Positions 1 through 4,459 of a DNA stretch of 5,209 nt are shown here, one piece after another. Every line of letters starts with the position of its first letter. Positions within the stretch are counted from its first letter, which is position 1. The position numbers were made by a program, and so were the translations under genes. The stretch comes from Bacillota bacterium (GTDB taxonomy: Bacteria > Bacillota > Clostridia > Christensenellales > CALWSW01), in assembly GCA_023402915.1 (NCBI GenBank), contig JAEYFO010000151.1, forward strand, positions 1 through 5,209, given 5' to 3'. Under the pieces are notes generated by a model. It did not search any database. It saw nothing but the letters and a program-made list of their open reading frames with translations, and had not been told where the DNA came from.

Positions 1-41
1 CGGACAATGCGGCCAGCGCGGAAAAACCGTCTTGCGATTGA
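1..41 (+). CDS. C-terminal end of a second LysR-type regulator copy (cut by window edge)
   Basis: The codons from position 3 to the TGA at 39-41 encode DNAASAEKPSCD, identical at the DNA level to the last codons of the LysR gene at 3363-4295. The reading frame enters from the left edge, so this is the tail of a gene that lies mostly outside the window. It may be a full second copy, a truncated remnant, or a contig-assembly duplicate of the same gene; the window cannot decide. Identity continues without mismatch through the stop codon into non-coding DNA. That argues for a very recent duplication or an artefact rather than an ordinary paralogue. If the gene is intact, it would place another LysR regulator directly upstream of the MATE gene. 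Confidence 0.5.
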   Translation, partial: DNAASAEKPSCD

Positions 42-51
42 CGTCGCGCAG

Positions 52-68
52 GCGCTTTCAGCGCTTTT
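52..68 (+). terminator. Weak intrinsic terminator after LysR, copy 1
   Basis: GCGCT (52-56) pairs with AGCGC (60-64) across a TTC loop and is followed by TTTT (65-68). It lies 11 bases after the LysR stop codon. The stem is only 5 bp and the T-tract is short, so termination would be partial at best. Confidence 0.4.
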
Positions 69-191
69 CCCGGCTTATAAATTTTGTTGATACCATCGCC
101 CGCAGCGCCGCTCTTTTTCCGCTGCGCCCTGTTTTCGCCCTGTTAATATTCTGCTTTCGCCGCGGCATTCCTGCTTTTTGCGCCGCCCGTC

Positions 192-220
192 TTGCGCTTT
201 GGCGAAAAAGGGAGTATACT
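192..220 (+). promoter_or_regulatory. Predicted sigma-A promoter of the MATE gene
   Basis: A TTGCGC -35 box (192-197) and a TATACT -10 box (215-220) are separated by 17 bp. The -10 matches five of six consensus bases; the -35 matches only TTG. Transcription would begin near 227, giving a leader of about 65 nt before the TTG start at 292. The same TATACTA core recurs in the promoter of the MFS gene (1989-1995). Confidence 0.6.
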
Positions 221-244
221 AATTCTATTCGATTCTTGCATATT

Positions 245-280
245 CAACAGTTGCCATTTCAACTATTTTCCATTTGAACT
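245..280 (+). repeat. Short repeats in the MATE gene leader
   Basis: CCATTTCAACT (254-264) and CCATTTGAACT (270-280) are direct repeats, 10 of 11 bases identical, 16 bp apart. Just upstream, CAACAGTTG (245-253) is a 9-bp palindrome, and AGTTG (249-253) can pair with CAACT (260-264). The cluster lies downstream of the promoter and ends at the ribosome binding site. It could be an operator or an RNA structure; no function is shown. Confidence 0.4.
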
Positions 281-291
281 GGGGGACCGCC

Positions 292-1710
292 TTGCAAACG
301 CCCAATCTGCTTCATACGGGCCGCAGCCGCCTTTCGGTGCTGATGCTGCTGGCCTGGCCCGCCATTGCCGAACAGCTGCTTTTGACGCTGGTGAATTATG
401 TCGATACCGCTATGGTGGGCTGTCTCGGCGCGAGCGCCACGGCGGCGGTGGCCGTCAATTCGTCGTGCATCTGGCTGGTGAACGGCTTTTTGAATGCGCT
501 CGCCGTCGGCTATTCCGTGCAGGTGGCCTATTGCATCGGGGCAAACGAGCACGACCGGGCAAAGCTGGTCATCCGCCAAAGCCTGCTGGCCGCGGTGGTC
601 TGTTCCCTTCTCCTGACGGCGGTGTATTGCGTGCTGTGTCCGTTCCTTCCGCAATGGATGGGCGCAAAGCCCGACGTGCTGCCCGACGCGCGGTCCTATC
701 TTTTCGTCATCACGCTCTCGTTCCCCTTTCTGGCGGCGTCGGCCATGTTTTCCGCCGTGCTGCGCTGCATGGGCAACACAAAAACGCCGCTGCTGCTCAA
801 TTCCATGACGAATCTTTTGAACGTGGCGCTGAATTTTCTGCTGATCTATCCGTCGCGGACGATCTCGGTGTTCGGCCTGTCCTTCCGGATGCCGGGCGCG
901 GGGCTGGGCGTGACGGGCGCGGCCATCGCAACGGCCATTTCCACCGCGCTGACGGGAACGCTCCTGACGGTCTATCTGTTTTCGAAAAAAAGTCCCTGCC
1001 GCATCCGGCTGAAGGAGGGCTTTTCGCCCGACAAAACGGTCATCCAAAAAGCCGTTTCCCTCGGCACGCCCGTGGCCGTCGAGCGGCTGACCATCAGCGC
1101 GGGGCAGCTGGTCATGACCCGCATCGTCACGTCGCTGGGCACGGCGGCGCTGGCCGCCCACCACGTGGCAGGCACGGCGGAAGCCCTTTGCTATCTGCCC
1201 GCCAACGGCGTCGGGTACGCCGCGACCACCCTTTCGGGGCAGTGTACCGGCGCGCGGGAATACGACGAGGGCTACGCCTTCGGCAAGGTATCCGGGCTGT
1301 TCGGCTTTCTGTTTTCCGTGGTGATGTGCGCGCTGCTTTGGATCTTTGCGCCCGCCGTGGCTTCCATTTTCTCTCCCGACCCGGAAGTGATCGCCCTTTC
1401 CGCCCGGCTGCTTCGCATCATGTCCACCGTCGAGCCGTTCTTCGGGCTGGCCATCGTGCTGGCCGGAGCGCTGCGCGGCGCGGAGGACACCCGCTACTGC
1501 TGCGTGACGGGGCTGGCCTGCATGTGGGTCTGCCGGGCGATGCTCTCGCTCGTGGCCGTACGGGTGCTGCACCTGGGCCTTGAGGCGGTGTGGGTCACGA
1601 TGTGCATCGACGCCTGCGCCCGCTGCGCGCTGTTTTGCTGGCGGTTCTTTTCCAAACGCTGGCAAAAGCCCCTCCTCGCCCGCTACGGCGAAAGGGTCGC
1701 GCAGGGCTGA
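292..1710 (+). CDS. MATE-family multidrug/cation antiporter
   Basis: This is a predicted inner-membrane exporter of the MATE family, which pumps organic cations or drugs in exchange for Na+ or H+. It has about 12 hydrophobic segments arranged as two MatE halves. Family hallmarks are VDTAMVG near residue 38 in the first helix, the GYAATTLSGQCTGA stretch at residues 308-321 in the second half, and LRGAEDTRY at 394-402. A cytoplasmic charged linker (SKKSPCRIRLKEG) separates the halves. The length of 472 residues is normal for the family. I chose the TTG at 292 because GGGGGA (281-286) lies 5 nt upstream; a TTG at 274 is also in frame but has no ribosome site. The gene has its own promoter and a strong terminator, so it is probably transcribed alone. 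Family assignment is confident; the substrate and DinF- or NorM-like subgroup are not determined. Confidence 0.92.
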   Translation: MQTPNLLHTGRSRLSVLMLLAWPAIAEQLLLTLVNYVDTAMVGCLGASATAAVAVNSSCIWLVNGFLNALAVGYSVQVAYCIGANEHDRAKLVIRQSLLAAVVCSLLLTAVYCVLCPFLPQWMGAKPDVLPDARSYLFVITLSFPFLAASAMFSAVLRCMGNTKTPLLLNSMTNLLNVALNFLLIYPSRTISVFGLSFRMPGAGLGVTGAAIATAISTALTGTLLTVYLFSKKSPCRIRLKEGFSPDKTVIQKAVSLGTPVAVERLTISAGQLVMTRIVTSLGTAALAAHHVAGTAEALCYLPANGVGYAATTLSGQCTGAREYDEGYAFGKVSGLFGFLFSVVMCALLWIFAPAVASIFSPDPEVIALSARLLRIMSTVEPFFGLAIVLAGALRGAEDTRYCCVTGLACMWVCRAMLSLVAVRVLHLGLEAVWVTMCIDACARCALFCWRFFSKRWQKPLLARYGERVAQG

Positions 1711-1720
1711 GTTTTTTCCA

Positions 1721-1758
1721 CTTTTCCCTTTTTGAACTTTTCAGCCTTTTCCCTTTTT
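1721..1758 (+). repeat. Pyrimidine-rich direct repeat after the MATE gene
   Basis: CTTTTCCCTTTTT occurs at 1721-1733 and again at 1746-1758, a period of 25 bp, with CTTTTCAGC or TTTTCAGC nearby each time. The top strand is almost entirely pyrimidine here. It starts 10 bases after the MATE stop codon. No function is evident. Confidence 0.6.
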
Positions 1759-1785
1759 CAGCAGGTCGATATTCCAAAATACAGC

Positions 1786-1835
1786 GCGGTGCGGATCGTT
1801 TTTGCAAAAAAGCCCGTCCGCGCCGCTTCTTTTTT
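1786..1835 (+). terminator. Strong intrinsic terminator of the MATE gene
   Basis: GCGGTGCGGA (1786-1795) pairs with TCCGCGCCGC (1817-1826) in a 10-bp stem with one central G-U pair. The loop contains the self-complementary TTTTTGCAAAAA (1799-1810), which can fold on itself. The stem is followed directly by TTCTTTTTT (1827-1835). The position, 75 bases after the MATE stop, fits termination of that transcript and separates it from the MFS operon. Confidence 0.78.
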
Positions 1836-1891
1836 GGAAAATCCCCTTCTTTTTCGAAAGGCCTCTTCTTCCAAATACCGCTTCATCTTGG

Positions 1892-1926
1892 GAAAAGACC
1901 GCTTTTGAAAAGACCGGTTCTTTTTT
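1892..1926 (+). other. Second hairpin with a T-run and a 15-bp direct repeat
   Basis: GAAAAGACCG occurs at 1892-1901 and 1907-1916, 15 bp apart. The first copy can pair with CGGT plus CTTTT at 1915-1924 (one bulged T), and the interval contains the palindrome CTTTTGAAAAG (1902-1912). A T-run follows at 1921-1926. It could be a back-up terminator, but the stem is imperfect and part of the T-run is used in the stem. Confidence 0.4.
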
Positions 1927-1964
1927 GGGAAAGTCGGCCCGTCGTTTCAAAATTGCCGGAATCA

Positions 1965-1994
1965 TTGGAAAATTTTTCTCAAATACGTTATACT
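1965..1994 (+). promoter_or_regulatory. Predicted sigma-A promoter of the MFS-LysR operon
   Basis: A TTGGAA -35 box (1965-1970, four of six consensus) and a TATACT -10 box (1989-1994, five of six) are separated by 18 bp. The spacer overlaps a dyad, GAAAA-T-TTTTC at 1968-1978, enclosed in TTG...CAA (1965-1982). This could be a repressor or LysR-type binding site. Transcription would start near 2001, leaving about 164 nt of leader before the chosen MFS start. Confidence 0.62.
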
Positions 1995-2000
1995 AAAAAT

Positions 2001-2164
2001 AAGTCGATTTTTTGACGCAATTTGACCCATGGTTTCAAAAAGCCGGCTCGTTGCATCCTGCCGCTGCCAGCCGCTGGTTTTCCCTTCTGTTTTCAGCCTC
2101 CTTGCGCGAAGGACGGCGCTTTTTTGCCGCCCGCATCGCTGCAAGTCCCCCGGAGGGATCTGCT
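2001..2164 (+). promoter_or_regulatory. Long structured 5' leader of the MFS-LysR mRNA
   Basis: The predicted transcript start and the ribosome-site-supported TTG start at 2165 are about 164 nt apart. The leader contains AGCCGGCT (2041-2048), a CCAG-CCG-CTGG hairpin at 2067-2077 followed by TTTT, and CGGC/GCCG arms around a run of six T near 2121. TCCC just upstream of the ribosome site can pair with its GGGA end. I recognise no known riboswitch or T-box consensus. A regulatory role is inference. Confidence 0.35.
2152..2157 (+). promoter_or_regulatory. Ribosome binding site that sets the MFS start
   Basis: GGAGGG lies 7 nt upstream of the TTG at 2165, in the frame of the transporter. The TTG at 2012 that opens the longest frame has no such site. 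This site decides the start in favour of a 405-residue protein. Confidence 0.7.
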
Positions 2165-3382
2165 TTGCTGCTCCATCGTTCTGTCCGTGAGCCCCGTCCG
2201 CCCCTGCTGCCGCCCGGCCAGACCCGGCGGTTTGTTTTGCTGTTTGCGATTGCCTTTCTCGCGCATTTTTCCAACCAGGTGCTGTCCTATTCCCTGCCAA
2301 ACTACGCCCACGCGCTGGGAGTCCCCGCCCATTCCGTGGGGCTGCTTTCGGGCATTTACGCCTTCAGCGCGCTGCTTTTGCGTCCACTGACCGGCCAGAT
2401 CATCGACAACGAAAACCGCATCCGGCTGCTGCGGAGCCTGCTGCTCGTGCTTTCGGTCTGCGGGCTGTGCTTTTCCTTTTCCGATCGCTATTGGGAGCTG
2501 ACTCTGCTGCGCGGGCTGTACGGCCTGGGCTGGGGGCTGGGCACGACGCTTTGCATGGCCATTGCCGCAGGATTTTTCTCCCCGGCGGCCATGGCGGCGG
2601 GCCTCGGCATCTACAACCTTGGCCAGCTGGCGGCGCAGCTGGTGGGCCCGGCCTTTGCGCTCGCCGCGCCGGACGCCTTTTCCTATGCAAATTTATACCG
2701 GCTCAACGCGGCGGTGCTGCTGCTTTCCGCGGCGCTCTCCTTCTTTCTTCGGCTTCCCCCGCAGCCGAAAAAGCCCCGGCACTATTCTCTCCGTCTTTCG
2801 GAGGCGTTCTATCTTCCGGCGCTGCTGCCGGCGGCGCTGCTTCTATGCAACTCCATCTGCCGGGGCGCGCTGACGGCTTTTCTGGCCATTTTTGCCAAGA
2901 CGCTGGGCGTGGAGGGCATCGGGCTGTTTTTCACGCTTCAGGCGGGCACGACGTTCGTGCTGCGGCCGCTTTTGCCCCGGCTGCTCGAACGGTTTTCCGA
3001 GCGGCGCATTCTGCTGCTTTGTGAAATTCTGGAAGGAGCGGCGCTGTTTTTGACGGCGACGGCTTCCTCCCTCGCCCAATTTCTCGCGGCGGCGGTGCTG
3101 CTGGGCGCCTCCTTTGCGGGCAGCCAGCCCATCCTGACGGCGGCCTGCGTCAGCCCCGCGTCCCCTGAGCAGCGGGGCCGGGCAAGCAACGCCTGCTATA
3201 TCGGCATGGACATCGGCATTGTCCTCGGCAGCAGCTGCGCCGGGTTCCTCGTGGCCGCCGTGGGGTACCGGTTCAATTTTCTTTTGACGATCCTGCCCCT
3301 CGCCGCCTGTTCGGCGGTGTATTTTTCGCGCGGGCGGGGAAGCGAACGTTCCGGAGGCGCGCATGAACATTCAAGGCCTTGA
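2165..3382 (+). CDS. Major facilitator superfamily (MFS) transporter
   Basis: This is a predicted 12-helix secondary transporter of the inner membrane, most like drug or metabolite efflux MFS proteins. From the TTG at 2165 it has 405 residues, the usual family size. A short basic cytoplasmic tail leads into the first helix at about residue 23. A degenerate motif A, GQIIDNENRIR (residues 77-87), sits between helices 2 and 3. LLRGLYGLGWGLGTT, starting at residue 114, matches the helix-4 motif B (Arg116). A cytoplasmic loop rich in Pro, Lys and Arg (QPKKPRHYSLR) divides the two six-helix halves. The frame is open back to a TTG at 2012, but those 51 extra residues lack a ribosome site and would place a non-MFS segment before helix 1. 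The gene ends 20 bp inside the LysR gene, implying coupled translation. The substrate is unknown; export is inferred from family and regulator pairing. Confidence 0.88.
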   Translation: MLLHRSVREPRPPLLPPGQTRRFVLLFAIAFLAHFSNQVLSYSLPNYAHALGVPAHSVGLLSGIYAFSALLLRPLTGQIIDNENRIRLLRSLLLVLSVCGLCFSFSDRYWELTLLRGLYGLGWGLGTTLCMAIAAGFFSPAAMAAGLGIYNLGQLAAQLVGPAFALAAPDAFSYANLYRLNAAVLLLSAALSFFLRLPPQPKKPRHYSLRLSEAFYLPALLPAALLLCNSICRGALTAFLAIFAKTLGVEGIGLFFTLQAGTTFVLRPLLPRLLERFSERRILLLCEILEGAALFLTATASSLAQFLAAAVLLGASFAGSQPILTAACVSPASPEQRGRASNACYIGMDIGIVLGSSCAGFLVAAVGYRFNFLLTILPLAACSAVYFSRGRGSERSGGAHEHSRP

Positions 3383-4295
3383 ATCCTTTCTGACCGTAGC
3401 GGAATGCGGCAGCTTTTCACTGGCGGCGCAGAAGCTCTACGTCACGCAGCCTGCGATCAGCCATCAGATCGCGCAACTGGAAAAGGAGCTGGACGTAAAG
3501 CTCTTTGAACGGGGCGGCGGCGCTGTAACGCTCACCGCTGCCGGACGGGAATGCCTGTCCATCGCCCGCAGCATCGTCGGCGAATGCGGACGGCTCAAGA
3601 TGACGGCGGCGCGCTTTTGCGGCAAAATAGCCGGGCGGTTTTCCGTAGGGTTTGTCAACAACCGCACCAACGAGATCTGCGCGCCGGTCTTTCGCGAAAT
3701 GGCGCTGCGGCATCCTGATCTGAAGCTCGACCTGCATTACATCCGGATGGTTCCCATGCTCCCCGCCCTCAAGGAGCGAAAACTGGATATGCTCTTTGTG
3801 AGCGAACCCGCCGTCAAAAACCGCAGTTGGATCGACTACCGCCCCCTGAACCGCTGCGGCCTGGTGGCTGTGGCCGCCCCTTCCCACCCGCTTGCCGCAC
3901 GCCGTTCGATCCGCTATTGCGATCTGGCCGGGGAACAGCTTTTCCTCAACGAGCGGGAAAATTATCCGGAAGAATACGATCTGATCGTTTCCGAGCTGCA
4001 AGCCCATGGCGTTGGCTCAGCCTCCCTTTCCCCCAAGGCTACAACGGAGGAAATTCTGGCCCTTGTGAGCCTTGGTCAGGGGATCGGCCTGCTGGGCGGC
4101 GGTCTGCTGCGCAGCTATCTGGGAAAACTTCGCGCCCTGCCCATCGAGGACAGCAGCCCTTCCCACAGCACGGTGGCCGCCTGGCGAAAGGGAGAATCTT
4201 CGCCGGTGATCCCGGAGTTTTTCCGGCTGTTTGAAGCGCTTCCCTCTCTCGAACCGGACAATGCGGCCAGCGCGGAAAAACCGTCTTGCGATTGA
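3363..4295 (+). CDS. LysR-type transcriptional regulator
   Basis: This is a 310-residue LysR-family DNA-binding regulator, full length for the family. The N-terminal winged helix-turn-helix covers about residues 1-60, with SFSLAAQKLYVTQPAISHQI at 17-36 and LEKELDVKLFER at 39-50 matching the LysR signature. A linker helix follows, and residues of about 90-295 form the periplasmic-binding-protein-like effector domain. The ATG at 3363 has GGAGG (3353-3357) 5 nt upstream, and the gene overlaps the MFS stop by 20 bp on the same strand. This operon layout differs from the classical divergent LysR-target pair, and suggests the protein controls the MFS operon including itself. It may also act on the MATE gene. 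The effector is unknown. The last 41 bases of the gene and the 67 bases after it recur at positions 1-108. Confidence 0.93.
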   Translation: MNIQGLESFLTVAECGSFSLAAQKLYVTQPAISHQIAQLEKELDVKLFERGGGAVTLTAAGRECLSIARSIVGECGRLKMTAARFCGKIAGRFSVGFVNNRTNEICAPVFREMALRHPDLKLDLHYIRMVPMLPALKERKLDMLFVSEPAVKNRSWIDYRPLNRCGLVAVAAPSHPLAARRSIRYCDLAGEQLFLNERENYPEEYDLIVSELQAHGVGSASLSPKATTEEILALVSLGQGIGLLGGGLLRSYLGKLRALPIEDSSPSHSTVAAWRKGESSPVIPEFFRLFEALPSLEPDNAASAEKPSCD

Positions 4296-4362
4296 CGTCG
4301 CGCAGGCGCTTTCAGCGCTTTTCCCGGCTTATAAATTTTGTTGATACCATCGCCCGCAGCGC
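4255..4362 (+). repeat. 108-bp perfect direct repeat, copy 2
   Basis: This copy covers the last 41 bases of the LysR gene, its stop codon and 67 bases of the following spacer. It is identical to 1-108. The repeat ends just before the A/T-rich promoter region of the flavoprotein gene. Confidence 0.97.
4306..4322 (+). terminator. Weak intrinsic terminator after LysR, copy 2
   Basis: The same 5-bp GCGCT/AGCGC hairpin plus TTTT as at 52-68, starting 11 bases after the LysR stop codon. It would stop the MFS-LysR transcript only partially; the larger hairpin at 4407-4444 is the better candidate. Confidence 0.4.
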
Positions 4363-4377
4363 ATAAAAATTGACAAT

Positions 4378-4406
4378 TTGACTTTGTGAATCTCCCGTCA
4401 GACAAT
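4378..4406 (+). promoter_or_regulatory. Predicted promoter of the FMN-binding lipoprotein gene
   Basis: TTGACT (4378-4383, five of six consensus) and GACAAT (4401-4406, four of six) are 17 bp apart. A perfect TTGACA lies 8 bp upstream (4370-4375) but has no -10 at proper spacing. Transcription would start near 4413, inside the following hairpin. The promoter lies just outside the 108-bp repeat. Confidence 0.5.
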
Positions 4407-4444
4407 AAAGATGTGGAATATCCCACCCGCATCTTTCTATTTTT
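4407..4444 (+). terminator. Intrinsic terminator-like hairpin between LysR and flavoprotein gene
   Basis: AAAGATGTGG (4407-4416) pairs with CCGCATCTTT (4427-4436) in a 10-bp stem with one G-U pair and a 10-nt loop. CTATTTTT (4437-4444) follows. An alternative pairing of GTGG with CCAC (4413-4416 with 4423-4426) is mutually exclusive with the full stem. It probably terminates read-through from the LysR operon. If a promoter further upstream is used, it would be an attenuator. Confidence 0.55.
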
Positions 4445-4445
4445 G

Positions 4446-4451
4446 AGGAGG
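4446..4451 (+). promoter_or_regulatory. Perfect Shine-Dalgarno of the flavoprotein gene
   Basis: AGGAGG lies 8 nt before the ATG at 4460, the strongest ribosome site in the window. It begins two bases after the T-run of the hairpin at 4407-4444. Confidence 0.85.
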
Positions 4452-4459
4452 AGAAGATC

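Larger units (their letters stand above)
1..108 (+). repeat. 108-bp perfect direct repeat, copy 1
   Basis: Positions 1-108 match 4255-4362 base for base with an offset of 4254. The match breaks at 109 (C here, A in the other copy) and the sequences after it are unrelated. The repeat holds the last codons and stop of a LysR gene, a small hairpin, and an A/T-rich stretch. The left boundary is unknown because the window starts inside the repeat. Confidence 0.97.
1711..2164 (+). other. Gene-free region between MATE and MFS genes
   Basis: No convincing protein or RNA gene was found in these 454 bases. The first part (to about 1960) is T-rich on the top strand and full of short repeats and hairpins, with TTCTTTTTTGG seen at 1827-1837 and again at 1918-1928. 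The middle carries the MFS promoter. The last 160 bases are a GC-rich untranslated leader. Open frames through it are compositionally biased shadows and lack ribosome sites. Confidence 0.65.

Noticed and set aside
192..1583. 463-residue open frame on the + strand overlapping the MATE gene
   Set aside because: Out of frame with MATE, rich in Arg/Gly/Ala as expected of a shifted GC-rich gene, and without family motifs.
259..1665. 468-residue open frame on the minus strand across the MATE gene
   Set aside because: It mirrors the GC-rich MATE gene, is full of Arg, Gly, His and Gln without a domain pattern, and has no ribosome site. The + strand gene explains the region.
1590..2015. 141-residue frame over the MATE end and the T-rich spacer
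   Set aside because: Its Phe/Lys/Arg/Ser-rich translation reflects T-runs and repeats; it crosses the strong terminator and has no ribosome site.
2012..2164. 51-residue N-terminal extension of the MFS protein
   Set aside because: It starts at a TTG without a ribosome site, adds no recognisable domain and makes the protein too long; the TTG at 2165 has GGAGGG 7 nt upstream.
2029..2190. 53-codon ATG frame in the MFS leader overlapping the MFS start, a possible leader peptide
   Set aside because: No ribosome site precedes the ATG, and the translation (rich in Cys, Arg, Ser) looks like chance coding. It would need ribosome profiling to be revived.
2467..3024. 185-residue frame inside the MFS gene
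   Set aside because: Shifted-frame shadow, rich in Gly/Arg/Ala, inside a clearly coding MFS gene.
4370..4375. Perfect TTGACA as the -35 box of the flavoprotein gene
   Set aside because: At 16-18 bp spacing the -10 positions are GC-rich with no TATAAT-like match; TTGACT at 4378 pairs better with GACAAT at 4401.
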